Position numbers and translations under genes: made by a program
Notes under the pieces: generated by a model
What the model saw: the letters and a program-made list of their open reading frames with translations, nothing else
Database searches by the model: none
What the model was told of the DNA's origin: nothing
NCBI GenBank assembly: GCA_003162415.1
Contig: PMOL01000004.1
Location: forward strand, 578,474 to 642,473
Source: Candidatus Dormiibacterota bacterium
GTDB lineage: Bacteria; Chloroflexota; Dormibacteria; Aeolococcales; Aeolococcaceae
Length of the DNA stretch: 64,000 bases
Reading direction: 5' to 3'
Shown here: positions 1 through 7,579 of the stretch, piece after piece
Numbering within the stretch: the first letter of the stretch is position 1
Layout of the letters: the number at the start of each line of letters is the position of its first letter

Positions 1-302
1 AGACCGAGCGAAGCGTGCAGGAGCGCGAGGGCAAGCAGGCCGGCGACGTGCTCGAGCTCGACGATCTCGTCTCCGGCGACAACGTGTTCTTTGCCGCGAC
101 CGGGATCACCAGCGGCGAGCTCCTCGAGGGGGTTCGATTCCTCGGGGAGGACCGCTGTCACACCCAGAGCCTGGTGATGCGGAGCTACTCGGGGACCGCT
201 CGCTACATCGAGGCCGAGCACAACCTTGCGAAGTTGCGCCGCCGCCGCGACCCGGTCGAGCTCGCGTCCAAGGGAGAGGCCCGCCCGAATCCAGGAAGCT
301 GA
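1..302 (+). CDS. glpX: Fructose-1,6-bisphosphatase class II (GlpX), C-terminal end
   Basis: This gene is cut by the left edge. The frame is open from base 3 to TGA at 300-302, leaving about 99 residues. The segment [19 protein letters not shown], then a short turn and SLVMRS, matches the conserved C-terminal half of GlpX, including the glycine-rich ATGIT loop near the metal and sugar-phosphate site. GlpX removes the 1-phosphate of fructose-1,6-bisphosphate in gluconeogenesis, in the cytoplasm. The next gene, a YvcK homologue, follows on the same strand after about 55 bases. YvcK is needed for growth on gluconeogenic carbon in Bacillus, so the pairing makes sense. The GTG at 15 is internal, not the start. 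Confidence 0.85.
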   Translation, partial: TERSVQEREGKQAGDVLELDDLVSGDNVFFAATGITSGELLEGVRFLGEDRCHTQSLVMRSYSGTARYIEAEHNLAKLRRRRDPVELASKGEARPNPGS

Positions 303-356
303 AACCCGCTCCATCAAGGGCACGTTCAGGCCGAAGTGCCAGAATCGGAGCGCGGT

Positions 357-1652
357 ATGAAGGTACGAATCCGCCCGAGCACGAACCTCATGCGCTGGTT
401 CACGCCGGGGCTTCACGTCAAACGCTGGTTGCTTCTCCTGTTCGTGGCGATCGTGATGATCAGCCTCGCGGCGGGCTACATCCTGCGCGATCTCTACAGC
501 GCATCCATCGTCTTCCCCTCGTGGGTGGGGGACCTCACCCTCCAGTTCCTGCCGCGTCTCGTCCGTGCGCTGCTCTTCGCCCTTGCGGGCGTCGGGCTCA
601 TCGCCCTGAGCTTCTACAAGCTCGGGCAGTCGATCCTCGGACCATTCCTGCCCGGGCACGGCAGCACGGACCGAGGGCTCGCCGAACAGCTCTTCAAGTT
701 CCGCTCGCTGGCGAAGGGCCCCCGGCTGGTCGCCATCGGCGGCGGCACCGGCCTGTCAGCACTGCTCAGAGGTGTCAAGAAGTACACAGGGAACATCGTC
801 GCGATCGTCACCGTCGCCGACGACGGCGGCTCGAGCGGACGGCTTCGCGAGGAATATCGCGTGCTCCCACCGGGAGACATCCGGCAGTGCCTGACCGCGC
901 TCGCCGAGACCGAGCCCCTCATGACCGAGCTGTTCCAGTACCGGTTCGGCGGCGAAGGAGCGCTCGCGGGGCACTCGTTCGGCAACCTCTTCATCACCGC
1001 GATGGCGGAGATCACCGGAGACTTCGAGCACGCGATCCGTGAATCCGGCCGGGTCCTCGCGGTGCGCGGTCAGATCGTTCCGTCGACCCTTCACGACGTC
1101 GTCCTCTGCGCCACCGCGGGCAGCGAGGTGCGTGTCGGTGAATCGAAGGTCCCCTATGGGGTCGACCACATCGACCGCGTGTTCCTCGAGCCTCCCGATG
1201 CCCAGATCAACCCCGAGGCCGAGAACGCGATCCTCGCGGCCGAGTTGATCATCGTCGGGCCGGGGTCGCTGTACACGTCGATCCTGCCCAACCTGCTGAT
1301 CGAGGGAATGGTCGAGGCGTTGCGCGCCAGCCCGGCGGTCAAGGTCTACGTCTGCAACATCGCAGGTCAACCCGGCGAGACCATGGGATTCTCGGTGAGC
1401 GAGCACCTCAAGACGATCGAAGACCACGTCGGTGTGACTCTGTTCGACTACGTGATCGTCAACAGCAACACCGGGCTCCCGCTGCCGCCGTCAGCGGTGG
1501 AGGCCGGCGTCACCCGAGTGGGGTTCGACCGCGACCAGGCAACGCTCCAGCCGGTGAACTACATCCTCGCCGACGTGGCCTCGTCGCAGATCTCCACTCA
1601 CCACGATCCGGAGAAGCTCTCGAAGGTGATCATGAAGAGGATCTGGCGCTAG
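357..1652 (+). CDS. yvcK: YvcK/CofD-like protein with N-terminal membrane anchor
   Basis: The family binds UDP-GlcNAc-type nucleotides and links central carbon use to cell-wall synthesis; it was called gluconeogenesis factor. I chose ATG 357 because GGAG at 347-350 sits six bases upstream; an in-frame GTG at 336 lacks such a site. The product has 431 residues. Two hydrophobic segments (about 24-43 and 65-85) precede the Rossmann-like domain, which opens with GGGTGLS (128-134) and continues with DDGGSSGRLR (155-164) and PPGDIR (171-176), all hallmarks of YvcK/CofD. The Firmicute protein is soluble and about 320 residues, so the membrane anchor of about 120 residues is an extension. The usual neighbours whiA and rapZ are not beside it. 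CofD itself (F420 synthesis) is less likely given the YvcK-type motifs. Confidence 0.85.
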   Translation: MKVRIRPSTNLMRWFTPGLHVKRWLLLLFVAIVMISLAAGYILRDLYSASIVFPSWVGDLTLQFLPRLVRALLFALAGVGLIALSFYKLGQSILGPFLPGHGSTDRGLAEQLFKFRSLAKGPRLVAIGGGTGLSALLRGVKKYTGNIVAIVTVADDGGSSGRLREEYRVLPPGDIRQCLTALAETEPLMTELFQYRFGGEGALAGHSFGNLFITAMAEITGDFEHAIRESGRVLAVRGQIVPSTLHDVVLCATAGSEVRVGESKVPYGVDHIDRVFLEPPDAQINPEAENAILAAELIIVGPGSLYTSILPNLLIEGMVEALRASPAVKVYVCNIAGQPGETMGFSVSEHLKTIEDHVGVTLFDYVIVNSNTGLPLPPSAVEAGVTRVGFDRDQATLQPVNYILADVASSQISTHHDPEKLSKVIMKRIWR

Positions 1653-1671
1653 CGATTCCGGCCTGGAGGCA

Positions 1672-2712
1672 TCAGTACAGCAGGTCGTGGCGGACGCGAA
1701 AGGCCCACTGATGCGCGGCGCGCTCCGCGACCGCATTCCACGCCGCAAAACGGCGCCGGCGGATGGGGAGATCCCAGGTGCCGACGTATTCGGTGATCCG
1801 CTCGCTGAATCCCGACTTGAATCGATACAGGCCGTAGAGCGGGTGTGCGGGGTTGAGCTCTGATGCCGGCGGCACCGCCACCAGGTCATAGGCTTCGACC
1901 CCTCGCGTCCTGAGCCAGCGCATCACCTCCCATTGCAGGAGATGCGGCGCCATCACCGCGGCATGCTCCTTGGTCGAGCCGCCGTCCTTGTACCAGGCCT
2001 TCTTGCCAATGTAGGTCGCGAAAACGCCGGCCAGCACCTCGCCGTCGAGTGATGCGAAGAACAACTGTCCCTGGCCGGCTGCGGCCTGGAGCCGCCAGTA
2101 CTGGGAGAAGTACTCCCTGCTGCGCAGCGTGAAACCCGCTCGGTCACGCGTCGAGACCATGAGCGCGTACATGGTGTCGATGCTGGTGTCGTCAAGGGGC
2201 ACCGGTACGACCGTCACTCCCCGGCGCTGTGCCAGGCGGATGTTGTAGCGGCTCTTCGGCTTGAACGACGCCAGCATCGCGTCCTCCTCCGCGCGAAGGT
2301 CGACGATGATCGTCGCCCTGCTGATCTGCACGTCGTGACGCGATTTCTCGAGTCCCATGTGTCGCAGCGCCGAGGTTGCCGCGGCGCTCTGCTCAATCTC
2401 GGGCTCCACCTTGATCGCGAACGCGTGACCCGCGGTGGCACGGAGCCCATCGAGCACCGCCGGCAACTGCGCGACGTCGGCAACGCCCGGCCCCTTGGGC
2501 ACGTACTCGATGACGCCAAGTCCTGGCACCGAATGGCACAGGACGAGCACGGCGACCTGTGGTGCCTGGTCCGACAGCAGATAGCGCGGCGCCCATCGAT
2601 GCGCGCGCTTGAACTCACCCCACGCTCGCGTCTGGAGGATCTGTCCGCCATCCGGATTCCGGACCACCAAATCGTCCCAGCGGCCGAGTTCCTGTGGAGT
2701 GGCGGGTCTCAT
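1672..2712 (-). CDS. FemAB-family peptidoglycan aminoacyltransferase, copy 2
   Basis: A FemA/FemB/FemX-type protein of 346 residues made of tandem GNAT-like folds. The family adds amino acids from aminoacyl-tRNA to the lipid II stem peptide on the cytoplasmic side of the membrane. Family features include an N-terminal segment on positioning and length (GGQILQTRAWGEFKRAHRW), a central KSRYNIRLAQRRGV that matches the conserved K-x-R-x-x-I-R region, and a C-terminal YDLVAVPP...YRFKSGF region like the family's final G-x-x-x-FK-x-GF motif. ATG 2712 overlaps the stop of the preceding gene as ATGA, so the two are translationally coupled. A longer frame runs further upstream but lies inside that gene. 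The residue added cannot be told from sequence. Confidence 0.8.
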   Translation of the reverse strand: MRPATPQELGRWDDLVVRNPDGGQILQTRAWGEFKRAHRWAPRYLLSDQAPQVAVLVLCHSVPGLGVIEYVPKGPGVADVAQLPAVLDGLRATAGHAFAIKVEPEIEQSAAATSALRHMGLEKSRHDVQISRATIIVDLRAEEDAMLASFKPKSRYNIRLAQRRGVTVVPVPLDDTSIDTMYALMVSTRDRAGFTLRSREYFSQYWRLQAAAGQGQLFFASLDGEVLAGVFATYIGKKAWYKDGGSTKEHAAVMAPHLLQWEVMRWLRTRGVEAYDLVAVPPASELNPAHPLYGLYRFKSGFSERITEYVGTWDLPIRRRRFAAWNAVAERAAHQWAFRVRHDLLY

Positions 2713-3725
2713 CGTCCCAGGCGCCTGGCAGTCCGGTACACGCTGTAGCGCAGCGATCGGACGCCCACGTCCCACGTCCCGGCGCGCTCGACTGCAACGC
2801 CACCGAAGGAACGCTTGAACTGCGAAAACCCATCCCACGGGTGGGGAGGTGCTCCTGGTGCAGCCTCGCGACCGGGCGTCACACCCCAGAAGTCGAAGCG
2901 CGTGGCGCCCATCTCGCGTGCATCAAGGATCATCCGCCACACGAGCGGAGCCGCCGCCTGGAGCTTGCGACCTGTTTCCGGGTCGGACACGGCGTGTGCG
3001 TAATACCTGGTGCCGGCGAAGTCGAAGCACATCGCGGCTGCCACGGGCGCGCCGTCCGCTTCCGCGATGTAGAGCGCGGCCGCGCCTTCCGGCATCAGAG
3101 TGCGAGCCACGGCGCGGGGATATGCCTGCGCCTGGCCACGAAATCGCCCGGCAGCCGCGGTGCGCTCCTGGAGGCTGAGGAAGACCTCGATGTCATCGGG
3201 ATCGGCGCTCATTCGGAAACTGAGCCCGCGTCGCGGCGCAGCGTTGATCGCGCCACGATGCCCGGCGCTCAAGCCGCGACGCAGCGCCGCTTCGTCGGGC
3301 GTGATGTCGAGGATCGACGTCCAGCGCGGCTGAATCGCTCTGCTCGGATGGGCGCCGGCTGCGATCAGGACGGGCAGGGCCACGTCCCCGGCGGGCTCGG
3401 CGCGGACGAAGTCGAGAGCCCGCTCGCGAGCGGCATCGACCGCCTGCGCGAGCGCGGTGGTCATCGCATCGGCCGAAACCGCGGTCGGCCCATGCGGCAG
3501 GTACACGTAGCGAGGAAAGCGACCGGCGCGAATCGCGCCTGCCCACATCCATTCCCCATCGTGAGCCCAGATGACGTCGTGTCCGAGCGCGGTCTGGACA
3601 CGCTGCCACAGGGTGCTTTGCAGGAAGTGGCCGCCCATGCGCTGCAGCGCGAAGTCCCACTCCGCCGCTGCGACGCCGGCGTGCGCCGACGACACGTTGT
3701 GCGACGCTAGCACAGCGACCGACAC
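2709..3725 (-). CDS. FemAB-family peptidoglycan aminoacyltransferase, copy 1
   Basis: First gene of a two-gene FemAB operon; 338 residues. It has the same layout as its neighbour: an N-terminal LQSTLWQRVQTALGHD region, HRGAINAAPRRGLSF matching the central basic motif, and a C-terminal RFDFWGVTPG...FSQFKRSFGG motif. Two paralogues in one operon usually build a cross-bridge of two different residues, as FemA/FemB do in Staphylococcus, so a branched stem peptide is inferred. The start is GTG 3725 with no clear Shine-Dalgarno; GTG 3713 is an alternative. The upstream gap is shared with the divergent HU gene. Confidence 0.78.
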   Translation of the reverse strand: MSVAVLASHNVSSAHAGVAAAEWDFALQRMGGHFLQSTLWQRVQTALGHDVIWAHDGEWMWAGAIRAGRFPRYVYLPHGPTAVSADAMTTALAQAVDAARERALDFVRAEPAGDVALPVLIAAGAHPSRAIQPRWTSILDITPDEAALRRGLSAGHRGAINAAPRRGLSFRMSADPDDIEVFLSLQERTAAAGRFRGQAQAYPRAVARTLMPEGAAALYIAEADGAPVAAAMCFDFAGTRYYAHAVSDPETGRKLQAAAPLVWRMILDAREMGATRFDFWGVTPGREAAPGAPPHPWDGFSQFKRSFGGVAVERAGTWDVGVRSLRYSVYRTARRLGR

Positions 3726-3733
3726 GATCGATG

Positions 3734-3763
3734 TTGAGAAAGCACCTCGCTTTTCCTTACACT
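3734..3763 (+). promoter_or_regulatory. Promoter of the HU gene
   Basis: TTGAGA (3734-3739), an 18-base spacer and TACACT (3758-3763) fit a housekeeping sigma promoter. Transcription would start near 3770, leaving a leader of about 30 bases that contains the GGAG site used by HU. Confidence 0.6.
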
Positions 3764-3800
3764 GGCGCCCGTTTCCCCGTCAGATTCTTGGAGAGAACGC

Positions 3801-4115
3801 ATGGCCACAGTCGTGACACGCGATGTGCTCGCAAAGCAACTCGCAGATCGTGCAGAAATCACTGTCACCGCCGCACGCGATGAGGTGCGCTGGTTCTTCG
3901 ACACGATCGCGCAGTCGTTGGAAAAGGGCGACGAGGTCCGCATCCACGGCTTCGGCAACTTCAAGACCGCACAGCGCGCCGCGCGGCTCGGCCGCAACCC
4001 GCGCACCGGCGAGGCGGTCAAGGTGCCGGCCCGTCGAGTGGTCCGGTTTTCCGCCAGCACCTCGCTCTCGAGCGCGGTCAAGGGCGCTCGGGTTTCGCGC
4101 CGGGCCAAGGCCTGA
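3801..4115 (+). CDS. hup: DNA-binding protein HU
   Basis: Histone-like HU/IHF protein of 104 residues that bends DNA and compacts the nucleoid as a dimer. The body has the alpha-helical dimer base (residues 1-45), VRIHGFGNFKT (about 48-58), and the DNA-contacting arm GRNPRTGEAVKVPA with the essential Arg-Asn-Pro. A basic tail of about 12 residues (KGARVSRRAKA) extends beyond the usual 90-residue HU; such tails are common in actinobacterial HU but here short. ATG 3801 follows TTGGAGAGAACGC, a good ribosome site. The gene has its own promoter and stands alone, divergent from the FemAB operon. Confidence 0.95.
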   Translation: MATVVTRDVLAKQLADRAEITVTAARDEVRWFFDTIAQSLEKGDEVRIHGFGNFKTAQRAARLGRNPRTGEAVKVPARRVVRFSASTSLSSAVKGARVSRRAKA

Positions 4116-4133
4116 TCCTTCAGGTCACGTGAC

Positions 4134-4160
4134 GCGACGCCGTCGCGGACGCGGCGTCGC
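4134..4160 (+). terminator. GC-rich hairpin after the HU gene
   Basis: GCGACGCCG (4134-4142) and CGGCGTCGC (4152-4160) form a perfect 9-bp stem with a 9-base loop, starting 18 bases after the HU stop. No T-run follows, so this is a terminator-like or mRNA-stabilising hairpin rather than a textbook intrinsic terminator. Confidence 0.45.
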
Positions 4161-4211
4161 CGTTGATAGGCACGCAGGCATGCTACGGGTCGACGCGCGT
4201 ATACACGCCTG

Positions 4212-5483
4212 ATGGCAGGGTCGCGACGGACGTCGTGGGTGTGGATCGTGTTCGTCGCTATGATCGCGGCGATCGTGGTCACAGCGGCGACGTTCGTCGC
4301 CGTGAAGCTCACCGCAGCACCACCGCCCGCGACCGTGAGCATCCACGCGCCTGCCACAGTCCTGCTCGACGGCGCCGCGCCACCCCCGATCCCCACGCCC
4401 GCCAGCGGGAGTTTCGCGCTCGCGACCAGCCTCAACGGGATGATCGCGACCCGAGGTGCCACGGCCGTGCGTCCGATCGGTTCGGTCGCCAAGGCCATGA
4501 CCGCCCTTGTTGTCCTGAGTGCACATCCGCTCGATCCCGCCGCAAGCGGGCCGTCGATCACCATGACCAACGCGGACGTGACCCGGTACCGGCAGGCGCT
4601 GGCCGCAGGTGGGTCGAATCTTCGCGTCCGTGCCGGCGAGGTCCTCACCGAGCGCGACCTGTTGCTCGCGCTGCTGCTGCCATCCGCAGACAACATTGCC
4701 GAAACACTGGCCGTCTGGGTGTCGGGCAACCGTTCGGCGTTCATCGCGCGTCTCAATGCAACTGCTGCGGCGATGGGCATGCATCAGACCCATTTCGCCG
4801 ACCCGAGTGGTCTCAGCGTCAGAACGGTTTCGACGGCTCTGGATCTCGTGACGCTCGCCAAAGCGGTGATCGCGAACCCCGCGCTCGCCCAGCTGGTGGG
4901 AACGGCTCAGGCAGCGCTGCCCGACGGCACCGTGCTCAGGAACCTCGATATCGCGCTCAACCGCCAGGCCGGATGGCTGGGCATCAAGACCGGGTGGACC
5001 GGGGCGGCAGGTGGTTGCCTCCTGTTCGCTGACGCGACGCACTACGACACCGGGAACACGGTCGTCGTGTGGGGCGCAGTCCTCGGCCAGCCACCGGACA
5101 GCTCAGGTGACGGGGCACACCCTGAGCTCGGTCGGGCCTTTCTCTCGGCGCAGAACGCGGTGAGCGCCGCGGTCGCCGCCTACGCAGCCGTCGATCTCTC
5201 GAGGCTCTCACCCCAGGTGTCGGGATCGATCACGACGCGCTGGGGGCCCGGCGCTTCAGTGGTGCTTTCCCCCTTTGTGGCTTCCGACCTCGTCTTTATC
5301 CGCGCGGGAGCCCTGATGCGGATCCATGTGAGCGTCGTGGCGCCGCGCGCTCCGATTCCGTCCGGCGCGACCGTCGCGGAGATCACCGGCGTCGTGAACG
5401 CGAAGACCTCGATCACCTGGAAGGTGGTCAGCACCGCCCCGATTGCCGCTCCCACGCTGGATTGGAAGCTGTTCTCGTCCTGA
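4212..5483 (+). CDS. D-alanyl-D-alanine carboxypeptidase, DacA type
   Basis: Low-molecular-weight penicillin-binding protein that trims the terminal D-Ala of peptidoglycan stem peptides outside the membrane; 423 residues. An N-terminal membrane segment or signal anchor (about 8-32) is followed by a Pro/Ala-rich linker. The serine-protease-like triad motifs are present: SVAK with S91 and K94, SADN at 158-161, and KTG at 259-261. The second motif is normally S-x-N; here the third residue is Asp and the Asn comes one later, a variant I cannot rank functionally. The C-terminal part (about 320-423) has the beta-rich look of the PBP5_C region. ATG 4212 is preceded six bases upstream by TATACA (4200-4205), so it may be leaderless. 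Confidence 0.85.
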   Translation: MAGSRRTSWVWIVFVAMIAAIVVTAATFVAVKLTAAPPPATVSIHAPATVLLDGAAPPPIPTPASGSFALATSLNGMIATRGATAVRPIGSVAKAMTALVVLSAHPLDPAASGPSITMTNADVTRYRQALAAGGSNLRVRAGEVLTERDLLLALLLPSADNIAETLAVWVSGNRSAFIARLNATAAAMGMHQTHFADPSGLSVRTVSTALDLVTLAKAVIANPALAQLVGTAQAALPDGTVLRNLDIALNRQAGWLGIKTGWTGAAGGCLLFADATHYDTGNTVVVWGAVLGQPPDSSGDGAHPELGRAFLSAQNAVSAAVAAYAAVDLSRLSPQVSGSITTRWGPGASVVLSPFVASDLVFIRAGALMRIHVSVVAPRAPIPSGATVAEITGVVNAKTSITWKVVSTAPIAAPTLDWKLFSS

Positions 5484-5494
5484 CGCTCAGGCGA

Positions 5495-5890
5495 TCACCA
5501 GGCGGTGTCGGTTCGCTCCGCGGCGTCGTGCAGGGCCGCAAGGACCTCCGCGTCATGCCCGGCAAGGTCGGGTGCAACGCGCAGGCTCTCGACCCGCTCC
5601 TTTGCGGTGACCATCTCCAGCTCGTGGAGGCCCAGGGTCGTCCTGGTGGTCAGGTGTCCCTTGTATGCGGCCAGCGGCGCCCGCCATTTCTGCCGAAGGG
5701 CGTGGGGCGACAATTCCCCGGCCTTGACGGTGAACCCGGCTCCGCCGCGCGCCGGAAAGAGCCGGAAGCGGAACGCATTGCGTCCTGCCTTGGCGCATTG
5801 CTCGCAGCGGCCGTAACGCTCCTCAGGGATCTCCGGTCGCTTCATGCAGACGCGGCACATCCCGCGAGGATAACGTGAGTGCCAGGCCAT
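5495..5890 (-). CDS. Hypothetical protein with four-Cys zinc ribbon
   Basis: Not recognised. The likely product has 131 residues from ATG 5890, chosen because GGGAGAG lies eight bases upstream; in-frame starts at 5959 and 5965 fall inside the divergent promoter region. Near the N-terminus, two CxxC knuckles (CRVC and CEQC, about 14 residues apart) predict a zinc ribbon. The rest is basic then acidic, ending in a Glu/Asp-rich helix. It faces the XRE regulator across a shared promoter/operator, so it may be that regulator's target or partner. It could be a regulator or nucleic-acid-binding accessory protein; no enzyme motif is visible. Confidence 0.55.
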   Translation of the reverse strand: MAWHSRYPRGMCRVCMKRPEIPEERYGRCEQCAKAGRNAFRFRLFPARGGAGFTVKAGELSPHALRQKWRAPLAAYKGHLTTRTTLGLHELEMVTAKERVESLRVAPDLAGHDAEVLAALHDAAERTDTAW

Positions 5891-5948
5891 GCCGGGGCTC
5901 TCCCGAGGCGGCCGGCGGACAGGTACATCACCGGCGAGCCGCGTTGCG

Positions 5949-5978
5949 TTGACGAACATACTCACAGGTGGGTATATT
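5949..5978 (+). promoter_or_regulatory. Promoter and operator of the XRE regulator
   Basis: TTGACG (5949-5954), an 18-base spacer and TATATT (5973-5978) make a strong promoter. An imperfect palindrome fills the spacer: ACATACTCAC (5956-5965) and GTGGGTATAT (5968-5977), 8 of 10 positions complementary. This is the expected place for autorepression. The inferred transcription start coincides with GTG 5986. Confidence 0.6.
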
Positions 5979-5985
5979 TGTCCGT

Positions 5986-6255
5986 GTGAATGTCGAGGTG
6001 AGGGCCGTCGGGTTGCGGGCGATGCGTGACAAGCATCATCTGACCCAGCGCGAGCTTGCCCGCCGCCTAGGGGTCACCCAGAACTACATCCCGGCCCTCG
6101 AGGCGGGGACACGCAACCCGGGTCCGAAGCTCCGTCAGTCGTTGATGCAGCTCTTCGGCTGTGATTTCGAGGATCTCTTCCAGGTCGTGATGGTCAACCC
6201 CGTTGACCATCACGAGCAGGTGCTGCGACCCGAGGGCGGCGTTCGCGGCGTCTGA
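5986..6255 (+). CDS. XRE-family helix-turn-helix regulator
   Basis: Small DNA-binding repressor of 89 residues. The Cro/CI-type helix-turn-helix is complete: LTQRELARRLGVTQNYIPAL (about residues 20-39), followed by the typical EAGTRNPGP turn. GTG 5986 is preferred over GTG 5968 because TATATT ends seven bases before it, which gives a leaderless start; the earlier GTG lies inside the promoter. The palindrome within its own promoter suggests autoregulation and control of the divergent zinc-ribbon gene. The folate genes follow after 70 bases with their own -10 signal, so it is probably not their regulator. Confidence 0.8.
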   Translation: MNVEVRAVGLRAMRDKHHLTQRELARRLGVTQNYIPALEAGTRNPGPKLRQSLMQLFGCDFEDLFQVVMVNPVDHHEQVLRPEGGVRGV

Positions 6256-6313
6256 GGCGCGGCTTGCCGCGTCCGCCGGGAGGCGCCCCGCCGTCGCGGA
6301 TGTCATGCCTTCG

Positions 6314-6325
6314 TACAATCGCGCC
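6314..6325 (+). promoter_or_regulatory. Leaderless-type -10 element of folB
   Basis: TACAAT (6314-6319) ends six bases before GTG 6326. No convincing -35 is present 17 bases upstream, and there is no Shine-Dalgarno. Confidence 0.5.
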
Positions 6326-6712
6326 GTGTCGGGTACGCCGGATCTGCTGGTTCTCGAAGGTATGTCGTTCTACGGCTACCACGGTGAAACGCAGGCCGAG
6401 CGCACGCTCGGAAATCGCTTTTACGTCGACGTCGAGCTGCGCATGGACCTCGCGGCCGCAGGCCGGACCGACGACATCAATGACACGCTCGACTACTCGC
6501 GAGCCTTCGCCATGATCCGTGCGGTCGTCGAGGAAGAGCATTACAGCCTGATCGAGGCGATTGCGGCTCGGGTCGCCGAAACCCTCCTGGCGGAGCCGCG
6601 CGTCGACAGCGTCAAGGTCCGAGTGGGCAAGCAGCCACCGATCGCCGGCGCCATCGAGCGCTCCTCGGTGATCATCGAGCGATCCTCGATCCAGTCCGAA
6701 GGGCAGCGGTGA
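6326..6712 (+). CDS. folB: Dihydroneopterin aldolase
   Basis: Converts 7,8-dihydroneopterin to 6-hydroxymethyl-dihydropterin and glycolaldehyde in folate synthesis; forms cytoplasmic octamers. From GTG 6326 the protein has 128 residues, close to the family norm of about 120. Seen are GYHGETQAERTLGNRFYVD, with the conserved Gly-x-His-Gly-x-x-x-x-E core, and the late VGKQPPI carrying the catalytic lysine. ATG 6305 is in frame but would lie upstream of the TACAAT -10 box. The stop overlaps the next start as GTGA, so folB and folD are coupled. Confidence 0.9.
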   Translation: MSGTPDLLVLEGMSFYGYHGETQAERTLGNRFYVDVELRMDLAAAGRTDDINDTLDYSRAFAMIRAVVEEEHYSLIEAIAARVAETLLAEPRVDSVKVRVGKQPPIAGAIERSSVIIERSSIQSEGQR

Positions 6713-7575
6713 GCGCAACCATCGTCGACGGGAGGGCGGTCGCCGCGGAGCTCCGTGCCGAGCTTGCCACCCACGTCACTGAGATGACCACCGCCGGGAG
6801 CCCGCCGCCGTCGCTCGCTGTGGTGCTCTGCGGTGACGACCCCGCTTCGGCGATCTACGTGCGCAACAAGGGCCGGGCAGCCGAGCGAGCCGGCGTGCGA
6901 TTCACGCTGCACAAGCCGCCCGCGGAGAGCACCACTGAGGACCTGGTCGCGCTGGTCCGGTCGCTCGATAGCGATGAAAGCGTCGACGCGATCCTGGTCC
7001 AGCTGCCCCTGCCCGCGCAGATCGATCCCGACGCCGTGATGTCCTGCATCTCTCCGGAGAAGGATGCCGACGGCTTTCATCCGTACAACTTCGGGCGCCT
7101 CGCGGAGGGACATCCCGGCGTTGTCGCCCCGGGGACGCCGCTCGGGTGCATGGAACTGCTCCGGCGCAGCGGTGTGACTCTGCGCGGCAGCCGCGCAGTG
7201 GTCGTCGGGCGCAGCGCGATCGTCGGCCGTCCTCTGGCGCTCATGCTCACCAACGCGGATTCCACCGTGACCATCTGCCACTCGAGGACGCGCGACCTGG
7301 CCGCCGTCTGCCACGAGGCCGACATCCTGGTTGCGGCCATCGGCCGACCGCGCATGATCGACGCCTCGTATGTCAAACCCGGCGCGTTCGTCATCGACGT
7401 CGGCACGACGCCGCAGGACGGCGTGGTGGTCGGCGATGTCGACCGCGCTTCCGTGGAACCGGTCGCCGGCTGGCTCACGCCGGTGCCCGGTGGCGTCGGC
7501 CCCATGACCATCGCGATGCTGCTGCGCAACACGGTCGCGCTGGCGCGGGCTCGGCGCGGGCTCCCGCAGGTCTGA
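6709..7575 (+). CDS. folD: Methylenetetrahydrofolate dehydrogenase/cyclohydrolase
   Basis: Bifunctional enzyme that interconverts 5,10-methylene-, methenyl- and 10-formyl-tetrahydrofolate using NADP. It has 288 residues, the standard length. The catalytic YVRNKGRAAERAGV segment with its lysine near residue 54, DAILVQLPLP (about 104-113), the Rossmann turn VGRSAIVGRP (about 164-173) and the closing TPVPGGVGPMT are all intact. It begins with GTG overlapping the folB stop (GTGA) and is followed four bases later by an unknown gene and then folC, forming a one-carbon/folate operon. Confidence 0.95.
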   Translation: MSATIVDGRAVAAELRAELATHVTEMTTAGSPPPSLAVVLCGDDPASAIYVRNKGRAAERAGVRFTLHKPPAESTTEDLVALVRSLDSDESVDAILVQLPLPAQIDPDAVMSCISPEKDADGFHPYNFGRLAEGHPGVVAPGTPLGCMELLRRSGVTLRGSRAVVVGRSAIVGRPLALMLTNADSTVTICHSRTRDLAAVCHEADILVAAIGRPRMIDASYVKPGAFVIDVGTTPQDGVVVGDVDRASVEPVAGWLTPVPGGVGPMTIAMLLRNTVALARARRGLPQV

Positions 7576-7579
7576 CGCC

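Noticed and set aside
2694-3710. Long plus-strand frame of 338 codons
   Set aside because: Exact shadow of the FemAB gene on the other strand, a usual by-product of GC-rich codon bias. Its protein shows no domain.
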